Source: Chloroflexota bacterium
GTDB taxonomy: Bacteria; Chloroflexota; Anaerolineae; Anaerolineales; Villigracilaceae
NCBI GenBank assembly: GCA_016191955.1
Contig: JACPVC010000153.1
Location: forward strand, 1-50,895
Direction: 5' to 3'
DNA: 50,895 bases
Below are positions 1-7,430 of this stretch, piece by piece. The stretch's first letter is position 1; the number at the start of each line of letters is the position of its first letter. The notes under the pieces are model-generated. The model saw only the letters and a program-made list of their open reading frames with translations, searched no databases and was not told where the DNA came from. The position numbers were made by a program, and so were the translations under genes.

Positions 1-443
1 GTGTATCCCTTCGGCATGACGGGGAAGCTATCTTGCGGGGTAAGGCGTTCGCCGGAGTCGAAGACCATTTTGTAGGTGTCATCCCAAACACAGGTGCCGG
101 AATTTTGAACCGTCCAAGACATGACAAAGTTCGTGCCAGGCGCGAGATTCTTGTCCGACTCCTTTTTATCGTAGGTGATGTTGTTGCGCAGCCAGGTGGT
201 GATGGTGGTCTTTTGTTCGCAGGTAGCCGTGGGAGTCGCGGCTGGTGTGTAGTTGGGACTTGGCCCGCCGATGGTCTGGGTCGCTTGCGGAGTATTCGCT
301 GGCGAGGTGAGCACCGCCTCGATCGTTTGTGCGGCAGACGTGGCGACGGCGCTACCATCTTGCGGGGCGGTTTTACCGAGGTTGCAAGAGGATAGTGCCA
401 GGCTTGCGATAAGGAGGACTAAGGCAAAGGGATGACGTTTCAC
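1..443 (-). CDS. Lipoprotein with NBR1-type Ig-like domain, cut by window edge
   Basis: The reading frame begins at a GTG (443) preceded by AAGGA at a 9-nt spacing and runs off the left edge, so the C-terminus is missing. The N-terminus is a lipoprotein signal peptide (MKRHPFALVLL...) with a Cys at about residue 20 in the lipobox LSSC. A Ser/Thr/Pro/Ala-rich stalk follows to about residue 75. From about residue 100 it reads NSGTCVWDDTYKMVF then DSGERL, the signature of the Ig-like domain named after NBR1, and closely resembles the domain in the lipoprotein at 3704-4720. It is probably anchored in the membrane with the domain outside; the ligand is unknown. What lies beyond the edge cannot be seen; the paralog has peptidoglycan-binding repeats there. 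Confidence 0.75.
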   Translation of the reverse strand, partial: MKRHPFALVLLIASLALSSCNLGKTAPQDGSAVATSAAQTIEAVLTSPANTPQATQTIGGPSPNYTPAATPTATCEQKTTITTWLRNNITYDKKESDKNLAPGTNFVMSWTVQNSGTCVWDDTYKMVFDSGERLTPQDSFPVMPKGY

Positions 444-483
444 GAGTCGTTGTCCTTTATAAGAGGATGGTATTGTCGTTCGG

Positions 484-1101
484 TCATTTGATCACAAGCA
501 ATAAATTGGAATAGCGCTTCTCGTCTCTGAAGTAGTCGTCCCAACCGTCGTTGATATCCGCTTTGATGAGATACCCCAGCTCGATATGATATTTCACGCC
601 CTTCTGCCAGTTGCTGACCACCGTCCCGCCGAGGTAACAGTAATCATCCTTGGTTTCATCATTTTCATCGGGGTTGGAGTCGTACTGGTGCTTCATCTTA
701 TCTGCGTAGGATACGCCGTTGATGGTGAAGACCAGCTCGATCTGATCGAGATTCGACTGCAACAGAGACTCTTCCTTGGTACACCAGCCCATTGAAAAGC
801 GTAGCGGCTTATCGGCTGAGATGCTGGCTTCGAAAACGCGGATGGCGGCCCATTCGGTGTCTTCCGGGTAGAGATCCCAGATGCGGTCTACATCCGGGCA
901 TTCCAGTTCAACGACGCAATCTGTGAATTGCAGGTCGGTGGCGGTATCGGTTGCTTCATCCCCGGTGGGTTCTTTGGGTTCTCTTGTGGTGAGGTATAAA
1001 AAATATCCGCTGAGCAGAGCCAACAGAAGCGGCATGAATACTTTTTCGACCCACCATTGCCAGGTTCTTGGTTTTTGCTGCGCTTGTTTTTTGTTCGCCA
1101 T
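484..1101 (-). CDS. Membrane-anchored protein of unknown function
   Basis: I chose the ATG at 1101 because AGGAAG lies just upstream; the frame is open further upstream but has no comparable site. The 205-residue product starts MANKKQAQQK, has one hydrophobic segment at about residues 20-36 (VFMPLLLALLSGYFLYL), and then an acidic, soluble region with several Cys. The topology suggests a short cytoplasmic tail and a large external domain of beta type. I do not recognise the family. It lies on the same strand as the lipoprotein at 1-443, 40 nt upstream of that gene's start, so the two could be cotranscribed. Confidence 0.65.
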   Translation of the reverse strand: MANKKQAQQKPRTWQWWVEKVFMPLLLALLSGYFLYLTTREPKEPTGDEATDTATDLQFTDCVVELECPDVDRIWDLYPEDTEWAAIRVFEASISADKPLRFSMGWCTKEESLLQSNLDQIELVFTINGVSYADKMKHQYDSNPDENDETKDDYCYLGGTVVSNWQKGVKYHIELGYLIKADINDGWDDYFRDEKRYSNLLLVIK

Positions 1102-1360
1102 GTGGCTTCCTGTAACGCGGGAGTGGAAATATACCGAATTGTACCCGCTTACGTTTGTGTTCTTTGGCTGCTTTAATGGATGTGTGCAAGCAAAGATTGT
1201 CAACGGCTAGCGCTCAAGCCGCCGTCCCTGGCGGCGAGGGCGGGCAGGTGTACGGGTATATCCTGCGCCGGGGACGGCGCAGAGAGCAAGTTACCTGACA
1301 CCTTTTGCTTGCACATTAGTGGATTGATGGCTTGTTACTTTTACGATGGCGCAGGGGAAG

Positions 1361-1582
1361 CTACACTTCGCTGGTGTTCAACAACGCTTTCAACGCGGAC
1401 AGTTCTTCTGCGGATAAGGTCACGCCTTTGCCCATCTTTGTATGATCCGCGGACCAGTCGCGCAGGTCATATTTTGGTTCGCGGTCGTTCCAACTGATCA
1501 AGTTGAGTTCCTTCGCCCAGCCAGAGGCGGATTTGGATAGGACGCCAATGGTTTTGAGTATTTCATATTTGATTTCGGACAT
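1361..1582 (-). CDS. YdbC/PC4-like single-stranded DNA-binding protein
   Basis: A 73-residue protein with the pattern of the bacterial YdbC family, which adopts the fold of the eukaryotic coactivator PC4 and binds single-stranded nucleic acid. Recognisable features are the N-terminal YEILKTIGVLS, the GWAKELNLISWNDREPKYDL segment, then RDWSADHTKMGKG and LSAEELSALKALL. The length matches the family. These proteins are thought to act on ssDNA or RNA during transcription or repair, but the specific role is unsettled. The gene stands alone on the minus strand, with AGGAGAAT just upstream of the ATG. Confidence 0.8.
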   Translation of the reverse strand: MSEIKYEILKTIGVLSKSASGWAKELNLISWNDREPKYDLRDWSADHTKMGKGVTLSAEELSALKALLNTSEV

Positions 1583-1687
1583 GCTGATTCTCCTCGTGTG
1601 GGGGACTTGCCTGGGGTAGATTATCTAAATCTACCACCCCTCCAACCTCCCCGACAAGCGGGGAGGCGCATTATTTATTGTGGTATC

Positions 1688-1939
1688 TCACCCTCGCACA
1701 AACCGGACCCACTTCTCCTGCAAGTGGACCTGACCCACTCGCCAGCCTGCGTTTGCCCACGCGCGAGTATTGCGATGGTTGCCCTCCGTCTCATGTTCCC
1801 ACCAGGACAGTTCATTGGCAGAGGCGGGTAATTTACTACCGATGATGCCTTCGATCTCTTCAAAGGATAATGTGACGGCTTTCTGCTTCGAAGGCAGCTC
1901 ACACAGATAGGTTTCAAGCTGGGCGTATTTACTGGGCAT
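1688..1939 (-). CDS. DUF7662-type small protein
   Basis: An 83-residue protein containing LSFEEIEGIIGSKLPASA, then SWWEHE, RAWANAGWRV and a final VRFVRG. From memory this matches a small conserved family (DUF7662) whose members have about the same length; the function is unknown. The order (helical start, 'F.eIE.ilG..LP.SA', a tryptophan pair, 'AW..aGW.V') is characteristic. It is on the same strand as the YdbC-like gene and about 105 nt upstream of it, and both sit in a stretch of small, probably mobile genes next to a transposase remnant. Confidence 0.65.
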   Translation of the reverse strand: MPSKYAQLETYLCELPSKQKAVTLSFEEIEGIIGSKLPASANELSWWEHETEGNHRNTRAWANAGWRVGQVHLQEKWVRFVRG

Positions 1940-2038
1940 GATATTCTCTTTTACAACACCTTCGCCAAAATTAAGCTGAAAAAATAGGGCTAATCAAGTA
2001 AAGTAGGTTTGCGAAAACATGCTAAACCCGAGAAGCCC

Positions 2039-2200
2039 ATGAGCGAAATTGTAGCACTTTTACAAAGCATTGCACCCGTGATTTCAACGACGGCCTTACC
2101 GCAATTGCACTATGTCGTCTATGGCATGTTGATCAGTAGCGGACGGATCACCATGTTGGAATTGTCGTGTTTGATAGAAAAAGCTGGGGGAGTCGCACAC
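2039..2200 (+). pseudogene. N-terminal remnant of an IS4/IS701-like transposase
   Basis: The frame MSEIVALLQSIAPVIS... LPQLHYVVYGML... SGRITMLELS resembles the conserved start of DDE transposases of the IS4/IS701 type ('...L..l...l....l.qL..i...ll..sGRvTmlgiSrw'). The likeness stops after about 50 residues, where the sequence enters the terminator of the next gene. No catalytic DDE region, downstream remainder or terminal repeats are visible. This looks like the scar of an insertion, not a working gene. The match is from memory. Confidence 0.5.
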
Positions 2201-2232
2201 AAAAAAGCCCGCCAGTCATTTCCGGCGGGCAG
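2201..2232 (-). terminator. Rho-independent terminator of the 43-residue gene
   Basis: Stem GCCCGCC (2207-2213) / GGCGGGC (2224-2230) with a 10-nt loop, followed on the minus strand by six T residues. It lies 5 nt beyond the stop codon of the small gene at 2237-2368. Confidence 0.8.
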
Positions 2233-2236
2233 TATT

Positions 2237-2368
2237 TTATGAATGGTTTGGCAGGTTGATCGGGGTGATATGTCGTTTCTTCTCCTTCTTCAGCTTGCGC
2301 TTCGCTTTCAAGTCGTGCTGTGCTTTCTTCTTACCTTCCTTCTTTTCCTTATCACGATTGTGACCCAT
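2237..2368 (-). CDS. Small lysine-rich protein (43 residues)
   Basis: A 44-codon frame from ATG (2368) to TAA with a strong ribosome binding site (AAAGGAG, 6 nt upstream) and a well-formed terminator right after the stop. The product begins MGHNRDKEKKEGKKK and ends ITPINLPNHS. Nearly half the residues are Lys, Arg or His, and the middle is predicted to be one charged helix. Such a protein could bind nucleic acid or the ribosome, but nothing in it identifies a family. The complete expression unit (SD, frame, terminator) is the argument that it is real. Confidence 0.7.
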   Translation of the reverse strand: MGHNRDKEKKEGKKKAQHDLKAKRKLKKEKKRHITPINLPNHS

Positions 2369-2450
2369 ACGAATCTCCTTTCGTTAAATGAACGGTCGGT
2401 CGTTGGTAATTTCAGCATATACCACATCCGCTCGAAAAACAACCACCCCC

Positions 2451-2492
2451 ATCATTCATCTTTCATTCTTCACCCCTCATCCTTCATCCCTC
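2451..2492. repeat. Degenerate heptad array, unit about ATCMTTC
   Basis: Six consecutive 7-nt units, all beginning with A and ending in TC (for example ATCATTC, ATCTTTC and ATCCCTC), without any indel. The array lies between the 43-residue gene and the secreted protein at 2580. See the findings for the related arrays. Confidence 0.75.
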
Positions 2493-2579
2493 CTACCCCC
2501 CCCATATCTCCCACACCCCAACGGGGTTTCAATTACTACTTAATATATAGCAATGTATCCCAACTTTAGAGGAGAAAAT

Positions 2580-3320
2580 ATGAACATCAACCGAAAAAGG
2601 GCTCTATATTATTCGTTCGTCCTGGTCTTTATCATGGCATGCCGCACCTATGCATGCAGCTACACAACCCAACCAGTCATGGGGGTGGGCTGTGAACGTT
2701 TTTACGAAATACCAAATCCAGGTTCTCTCATGGGGTATAGCTGCACTATCCCATGCCCAGGCATGGCTGAAAATTATACTTTTGACGTATATGGTAACGA
2801 TGGGTTAGGTGCCTTATACGACATGAAGTTTGAACAAGTGCAAGCCCAATATTGCCCAGCCCCCGACTCATCCTCCAGTTCTATCGTTCCCACCGAACCC
2901 CCGACAGAAGAACCGGCTCCCACCGACGCCCCAACGGACCCTGCTCCATTGAAGCCCTACCTCACCGGCAACTTCACCACCTGCGATAATCTCGCTCGCT
3001 ACGTCAACTTCACCATCGCCGAAGACGCTCCCGCCTACGACCCCGCCACCTTCAAAGTCCTCTTCAACGACCAAGTAGCAAAGTGCGCCCCAGCATCCAA
3101 CAACCCCAAGATATTATCGTGCAGTTACCCGCCCGCGCCTTACGGTCCACCCGCTTATATTCAAGTCCTCATCGGCGAAGAACTCGTCAACGACTTCAAA
3201 TTTGACGGCGGCTCCATCTGCGACCCCGAACAAGTCCCAGACGCTTCTGGCACCGAAGACCCCAACAGCGGCACTGGTCCCGCCGCCACCGAGCCGCCCA
3301 CCGACGAAAGCACTGACTGA
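2580..3320 (+). CDS. Secreted or lipid-anchored protein with Pro/Thr-rich linkers
   Basis: The ATG at 2580 follows GAGGAG at a 5-nt spacing. The 246-residue product begins MNINRKRALYYSFVLVFIMAC, a signal peptide whose IMAC could act as a lipobox, although a plain secretion signal cannot be excluded. A Cys-rich region follows (about residues 23-95), then a Ser/Pro/Thr/Glu linker (TEPPTEEPAPTDAPTDP), a second globular domain with further Cys, and a Thr/Glu/Pro-rich tail. No known family is evident. The even number of Cys suggests disulfides outside the membrane. A terminator follows 21 nt after the stop. Confidence 0.7.
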   Translation: MNINRKRALYYSFVLVFIMACRTYACSYTTQPVMGVGCERFYEIPNPGSLMGYSCTIPCPGMAENYTFDVYGNDGLGALYDMKFEQVQAQYCPAPDSSSSSIVPTEPPTEEPAPTDAPTDPAPLKPYLTGNFTTCDNLARYVNFTIAEDAPAYDPATFKVLFNDQVAKCAPASNNPKILSCSYPPAPYGPPAYIQVLIGEELVNDFKFDGGSICDPEQVPDASGTEDPNSGTGPAATEPPTDESTD

Positions 3321-3341
3321 TTCCTTGGCTTCACCTGAAAC

Positions 3342-3390
3342 AATAACGAGCCCACTCGCGCAAGAAATCTTCGTGAGTGGGTTTGTTATT
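3342..3390 (+). terminator. Rho-independent terminator
   Basis: Nearly perfect long stem (AATAACGAGCCCACTCGCG at 3342-3360 with its complement at 3372-3390, mismatched at two places). The arms are A/T-rich at the base, so it may work in both directions. Confidence 0.7.
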
Positions 3391-3480
3391 GCACCTGCTG
3401 TAAACAAGTGTGTTGTTTTTTTCCTCCATGCCGTATAATAGGAACTAGAACGCCCAAACCCAACCAAAGGAGAGTAATAA

Positions 3481-3645
3481 ATGGATAACAAAGTTTTGCA
3501 AGTCATCGTCGCACTTTTCATTCCCCCGCTCGCCGTCTACATGAAGAAAGGCACCATCGACAACGATTTCTGGATCAACATCGTTGCCACCCTCATCGGC
3601 GGTCTCCCCGGCGTCATCCACGCCTTGTGGGTCGTTCTGCGCTAG
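3481..3645 (+). CDS. YqaE/Pmp3-family small membrane protein
   Basis: A 54-residue frame with AAAGGAG upstream. The product has two hydrophobic helices joined by a short polar loop: VIVALFIPPLAVYMKKG, then FWINIVATLIGGLPGVIHALW. This is the Pmp3/YqaE (UPF0057) pattern, including the PP in helix 1 and the LPG-IHA motif in helix 2. Members are plasma-membrane proteolipids linked to membrane potential and stress in yeast and plants; the bacterial role is poorly known. A TATAAT at 3434-3439 could be its -10 element. The gene is followed by a very strong hairpin. Confidence 0.9.
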   Translation: MDNKVLQVIVALFIPPLAVYMKKGTIDNDFWINIVATLIGGLPGVIHALWVVLR

Positions 3646-3659
3646 GGCAATACAGCAAT

Positions 3660-3700
3660 AAACAACAACGTCCGCGATCTTCTCGCGGACGTTGTTGTTT
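3660..3700. terminator. Bidirectional terminator
   Basis: Perfect 18-bp stem (3660-3677 with 3683-3700) with a 5-nt loop and A/T-rich bases on both sides, between the convergent yqaE-like gene and the lipoprotein at 3704. Confidence 0.9.
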
Positions 3701-3703
3701 AAG

Positions 3704-4720
3704 TTATTTCCCGATCAGCTTTTGCCACGTCAGCGGACCGACTGCGCCATCTGCCGTAAGTCCCTGCTTCGACTGAAAGTCTTTCACAGCCTGGGCGGTG
3801 ATGGGTCCAAAGATGCTGTCCACTTCGAGGGTGTAACCGTATTTCTTCTGCAAGAGATATTGCACGGCGCGCACGGCGTCTCCGTTACCGCCTTGCGACA
3901 CGTTTATTACAAGTGCTTCCCATGTTTCAGGTCCAACGATTCCGTCCTCGTCCTCTATATCATTTTTATTCTGAAAGTTTTTGACCTTCGCCAGCGTTTC
4001 CGCCCCGAAGATTCCATCCACCAAAAGATTGGTATAGCCATGATCGCGCAAGAGGTATTGAAGGGCGTACACTTCTGTCGCTGTATCCCCTTGCTTATAC
4101 GTGTGCCAGACCACTACGCCTCCGCGCTTAACCTTGATCTGCACCCAAAACGGACCAGATGCCAACCCGAAGACTTCCCCCTTATCGTCTTTTATTTTCC
4201 AATTACTTTTGTATGTCCCCGCCAAGCCAGGCACGATCAAGTCCACCGATATGTCTATGGTCTCACCCGGAGCGACTGTGCTCGTAGTCAACTGCTTCGA
4301 TTCGGGTCCGCTCATGCGTTCGCCTGAGTCGAAGACAAGCTGATAAGCGGATGTCCACGTGCAGGTGCCGGCGTTCTTGAGTCGCCACGTCTTTGTGAAC
4401 GGTTTTTCGACGATGAAATTGGTGTTATCTGGCACAGTCACATCCCCTACGAAGGAGGCGAGGTTGCAAGGTGTGCCAGTCTGGGTCGGGATGACGGGTT
4501 GTAACGTCCCGGCGAATTGGGTTGGAGGAGTCAGCAGGTCTTGTTGGACTGTTGTAGTCGCTTGAGGGGTTTGCAGTCCCTGTGTGCCCGCGGCGATCTG
4601 CGTCTGCGCAGCGAAGGTTGACAATTGATTGAAGTCGTACTGTGGGTCACTGGATGGCAAACTACAGGCAGCAAGGATGGAAGCTAAAATGAAATACAAA
4701 ACAATGCGGCAGGCTTTCAT
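3704..4720 (-). CDS. Lipoprotein: NBR1-type Ig-like domain plus two peptidoglycan-binding repeats
   Basis: 338 residues. The start is ATG 4720, with AAAGGAGAT upstream. The lipoprotein signal peptide ends at LAAC (Cys at about residue 19). A Thr/Gln/Pro-rich stalk follows, then an NBR1-type Ig-like domain at about residues 85-200 (NAGTCTWTSAYQLVFDSGE, with aromatic and Gly residues typical of the domain). Two PG_binding_1 repeats (about 205-270 and 275-338) each contain the core 'a.Vk.fQ...gl..DGivGp.TW.aL' (for example VKDFQSKQGLTADGAVGPLTW). The protein should sit on the outer face of the membrane and hold on to peptidoglycan or a similar glycan. The Ig-like domain is likely a protein-protein contact. 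It is a paralog of the truncated gene at 1-443. Confidence 0.85.
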   Translation of the reverse strand: MKACRIVLYFILASILAACSLPSSDPQYDFNQLSTFAAQTQIAAGTQGLQTPQATTTVQQDLLTPPTQFAGTLQPVIPTQTGTPCNLASFVGDVTVPDNTNFIVEKPFTKTWRLKNAGTCTWTSAYQLVFDSGERMSGPESKQLTTSTVAPGETIDISVDLIVPGLAGTYKSNWKIKDDKGEVFGLASGPFWVQIKVKRGGVVVWHTYKQGDTATEVYALQYLLRDHGYTNLLVDGIFGAETLAKVKNFQNKNDIEDEDGIVGPETWEALVINVSQGGNGDAVRAVQYLLQKKYGYTLEVDSIFGPITAQAVKDFQSKQGLTADGAVGPLTWQKLIGK

Positions 4721-4774
4721 GGAAATCTCCTTTGTGTCTAAAGTTTACGGGCAGGCTGCCTGTTCTGCAAGGTG

Positions 4775-5425
4775 TTACAGGAGGAATGCCATCAGAAGGA
4801 GCAGCCAACCCATCGAACTGAACCCCCATTCCACGAAAAGAATTTTATGCGCCAGGATGCCCACAGCTAAAAGCGCAAAATCTACAAGACCCATGCCTGA
4901 GATCCAAACTTTTCCCATCTTCCAAAGGGCAAGTGATGAGAACAGGATCGCCGCCGCAATAAGACTCCACTTGATGAGGTTTGCATAATATTTGGCGTCG
5001 ACCATTGCTTGGGTTATGCCTGTCAGGCTGGCGGCGCGCATAAAATGATTCTCTGTCCAATCGGAAATGGCTGCGGTGAGGGCAAAAAAGATAATGGCAT
5101 ATAGATAAAAACCGGGGAGGGACGGTTCCGCTTTTTGGATATGCAGAGCCAACAGGATGAAAATTGTCAGATAAGCTGGGACGATGACCCAGCTATCGAA
5201 CGTTAACCCCTGTTGATATTTTTTGAACGTTTGCGGCTGGCTTCCTTCATCTGCCTGCGTTTCGAGTAGGGCTTTCATTCCCTCCGGGGTGCGTTCCCAT
5301 TCGATCTCGATCTGGGTTGCACTGCTTTCCGTCCCTGACGGTGAAAGCAATCTTGGCAGGGTCAACCCTAACAATCCCAGTCCAACCAATCCGGCGAAAA
5401 TCTTCAAGAACCAATACCAGAACAT
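4775..5425 (-). CDS. Multi-spanning membrane protein of unknown function
   Basis: The start at 5425 is set by a strong AAGGAGG, 5-6 nt upstream; the longer frame has none. The 216-residue product has an N-terminal helix (FLKIFAGLVGLGLLGL), a polar loop of about 60 residues, then three to four further membrane helices (about residues 78-95, 103-122, 148-165 and 175-215). The loop contains a DSW and the segment after helix 3 contains WTENHFMRA. I know no family with this pattern. The gene is monocistronic and lies downstream of the mrp terminator. Confidence 0.6.
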   Translation of the reverse strand: MFWYWFLKIFAGLVGLGLLGLTLPRLLSPSGTESSATQIEIEWERTPEGMKALLETQADEGSQPQTFKKYQQGLTFDSWVIVPAYLTIFILLALHIQKAEPSLPGFYLYAIIFFALTAAISDWTENHFMRAASLTGITQAMVDAKYYANLIKWSLIAAAILFSSLALWKMGKVWISGMGLVDFALLAVGILAHKILFVEWGFSSMGWLLLLMAFLL

Positions 5426-5500
5426 GATGACCTCCTTATCTTTCGTATGATGAAACTCGTTCAACTTTCACTCTACGCTTTTCAATAAGTGATGTCAACT

Positions 5501-5543
5501 TAAAGAAAAACTCACCCGCGAAATATTCCATTCGGGGTGAGTT
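5501..5543 (-). terminator. Terminator of the nuo-mrp operon
   Basis: Stem AACTCACCC (5509-5517) / GGGTGAGTT (5535-5543), followed on the minus strand by TTTCTTT. It comes 28 nt after the mrp stop codon. Confidence 0.8.
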
Positions 5544-5570
5544 GGCGTTATAAAGCTAACGGTGAGTGAA

Positions 5571-6644
5571 CTATTCGACGATATTGATCGGCAGAGTATT
5601 ATTCGCCCCCAACGCCGCCACAGATACCTTCTGTGCAATTTTCATGGCAATATCTGTAAAGGCTATCGCCACAGGCGAGACGGGATACGAATCCACGATG
5701 GGTTTACCGGTATCGCCGCCAATGCGCACGTTCTGGTCGATTGGCACGTGTCCGAGGAAGGCAGTATCCGTTGCTTGAGCCAGTTTCTCGCCTCCACCGG
5801 AACCGAAAATATCCATCTTTGAGCCGTCCGGCATTTCAAGGTAAGACATATTCTCGATAATTCCGAGAATGGGCACTTCAAGCGTCTTGAACATGTTCAA
5901 TCCGCGTCCGGCATCTTCGAGGGAGACCAACTGCGGCAATGTCACAATGACTGCGCCACTGAGCGGTAATGCCTGCGCCAGAGAGAGCGCCGCATCACCC
6001 GTACCGGGGGGCAGGTCAACAATGAGATAGTCCAGCTCGCCCCATTCCACATCGCCCAAAAATTGACGGATCGCAGAGTTGAGCATCGGTCCGCGCCAGA
6101 TGAGGGGCTGACCTGGTTTGACGAGCAAGCCCATCGAGACCATCTTCACGCCATACGCTTCGGCAGGGATGATGCGTGGTCCGTTCGGGGGCGGGAGTTT
6201 TTCTACGCCGAGCATGGTGGGGGTGTTGGGTCCATAAATGTCTGCATCCATCAAGCCAACGCGTGCGCCGGTCTTTGCCAGCGCCACGGCCACGTTGACT
6301 GACACGGTCGATTTCCCAACGCCACCCTTGCCCGATCCAATCGCAATCGCGTTGCGGATGGGTGTATTTACCAGTCCGCGCATACGTCCGTCATTGGGTA
6401 CATCAGAATCCATCTTAACGTCAACCGCCTTCACGCCTTCAACGGTCTTGAGCGCATTGCGGCAATCCGCTTCGATCTTCCCGCGCAGAGGGCAGGCAGG
6501 CGTGGTGAGCATAACCGTAAACGAGACCTTGTCGTCTGCGATCTCCAAATTGCGGATCATGTTCAGGGTCACAAGGTCCTGTCCGAGGTCCGGTTCTTGA
6601 ACCGTGCCGAGAGCTTTGAGTACGGCTTCTTTTGTAGGGGTCAT
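5571..6644 (-). CDS. mrp: Mrp/ApbC/NBP35-family Fe-S cluster carrier ATPase
   Basis: The start is at ATG 6644 (AAGGAATCTC before it), giving MTPTKEAVLKALGTVQEPDL; the frame is open upstream but without a site. Residues 1-90 form the MIP18/DUF59 domain with the usual TTPACPLR motif. The deviant Walker A GSGKGGVGKS follows at about residue 103, then the Mrp signature GLMDADIYGPNTP and the Walker B-like LIVDLPPGTGD. Unusually for Mrp, no clear CxxC can be seen near the C-terminus (region after about residue 260). Bacterial ApbC/Mrp binds and passes on 4Fe-4S clusters, and the mitochondrial relative Ind1 is needed to assemble complex I. Its position as last gene of a nuo operon fits that role. 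Confidence 0.9.
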   Translation of the reverse strand: MTPTKEAVLKALGTVQEPDLGQDLVTLNMIRNLEIADDKVSFTVMLTTPACPLRGKIEADCRNALKTVEGVKAVDVKMDSDVPNDGRMRGLVNTPIRNAIAIGSGKGGVGKSTVSVNVAVALAKTGARVGLMDADIYGPNTPTMLGVEKLPPPNGPRIIPAEAYGVKMVSMGLLVKPGQPLIWRGPMLNSAIRQFLGDVEWGELDYLIVDLPPGTGDAALSLAQALPLSGAVIVTLPQLVSLEDAGRGLNMFKTLEVPILGIIENMSYLEMPDGSKMDIFGSGGGEKLAQATDTAFLGHVPIDQNVRIGGDTGKPIVDSYPVSPVAIAFTDIAMKIAQKVSVAALGANNTLPINIVE

Positions 6645-6654
6645 GAGATTCCTT

Positions 6655-6720
6655 GGTATACAGGTAAAAAGTAGACAAGTAGACAGGCGCAAAACATACC
6701 CGTCTACTTGTTTTCTTGGT
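6655..6720. repeat. Degenerate short-period repeat (unit about AGTAGACA) with inverted arm
   Basis: Two exact copies of AGTAGACA (6670-6685), preceded by the related AGGTAAAA, with a partly complementary arm CGTCTACTTG at 6701-6710. The period is 8 nt here rather than 7. It fills the gap between nuoI and the mrp ribosome binding site. Confidence 0.55.
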
Positions 6721-6729
6721 TACTACAAA

Positions 6730-7350
6730 CTACGCCGCCGGGGCAGCCGCTGCTGCTTCCGCCTTTGCCGCCTTGGCTGCTTCCTTTGCCTTGCGGGCTT
6801 CCTCTTCCTTGGTGTAGTTCAAGGGGCGGATCTCCGCATAGTAGGAAGCGGGCTTAAGCAGTTTCTCAAGGTTATACACGTTGCGCTCGTATGAAGCGAT
6901 GGCGAAATCGTGGTCCATCTTGATGGCGTCAAACGGACAATACTCCGCGCAGAAACCGCAGTTCATACAGATGTCCATGTCGATGTAGAACTCTGCGGGC
7001 TGGGGCACGGGTTTGCCGGTCTGTGGGTCGTTGGTGCGTACGATCCAGATGCACTGAGGCGGGCAGACCTTGGCGCAGATGCCGCAGGACGTACAGCGGA
7101 TATCTTTCTTGTCGTCGCCATCATGCACGAGGAATGGTACAAAGCGGAACTCTTCCGGCTGGAGCAGTTGTTCTTCCGGGTATTGCACGGTGAAGATACC
7201 GCGTGTATTTTTCGATTGACGGTGCGCTATCCCTTCCGGTGAGTTGTAACGTTTCTTGCCACGTACCCACCACGAAATATCATCGAGATAGGTTTCCATG
7301 AAGCGGTTGAGGGTTACGCCCAACCCTTTTAGTATGCCTTTTCCGTACAT
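6730..7350 (-). CDS. nuoI: NADH-quinone oxidoreductase subunit I (2x 4Fe-4S)
   Basis: 206 residues. The two clusters bind at CTSCGICAKVCP (about residues 86-97) and CMNCGFCAEYCP (about 127-138), the 8Fe ferredoxin pattern of NuoI that carries electrons from the peripheral arm to N2. The N-terminus (MYGKGILKGLGVTLNRFM) matches the membrane-touching helix of the subunit. The C-terminal 30 residues are an Ala/Lys/Glu-rich tail (KEAAKAAKAEAAAAAP) absent from typical NuoI. It lies downstream of nuoCD in the same operon, with AGGAG 11 nt before the ATG. Confidence 0.95.
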   Translation of the reverse strand: MYGKGILKGLGVTLNRFMETYLDDISWWVRGKKRYNSPEGIAHRQSKNTRGIFTVQYPEEQLLQPEEFRFVPFLVHDGDDKKDIRCTSCGICAKVCPPQCIWIVRTNDPQTGKPVPQPAEFYIDMDICMNCGFCAEYCPFDAIKMDHDFAIASYERNVYNLEKLLKPASYYAEIRPLNYTKEEEARKAKEAAKAAKAEAAAAAPAA

Positions 7351-7366
7351 AGTTATCAGTTCTCCT

Positions 7367-7427
7367 GTGTCATGTGTCAGGTGTCACGTAATACTCCCGT
7401 GGCACTTGACACTGGAACACTTGATAC
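7367..7427. repeat. Degenerate heptad array (unit GTGTCAN) with inverted arm
   Basis: Three consecutive units, GTGTCAT, GTGTCAG and GTGTCAC (7367-7387), then a 12-nt gap and units of opposite sense (TGGCACT, TGACACT, and so on to 7427). The two halves can form a hairpin. It fills the gap between the nuoCD stop and the nuoI ribosome binding site. Confidence 0.65.
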
Positions 7428-7430
7428 GGG

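Noticed and set aside
1180..1360. A gene or riboswitch between the membrane protein and the YdbC-like gene
   Set aside because: The stretch is GC-rich in part but shows no stem set or frame with a ribosome site.
2243..2569. Plus-strand open frame of 108 codons
   Set aside because: It runs antisense to the 43-residue gene and then through the heptad array, ends inside the next gene's leader, and has no site or family pattern.
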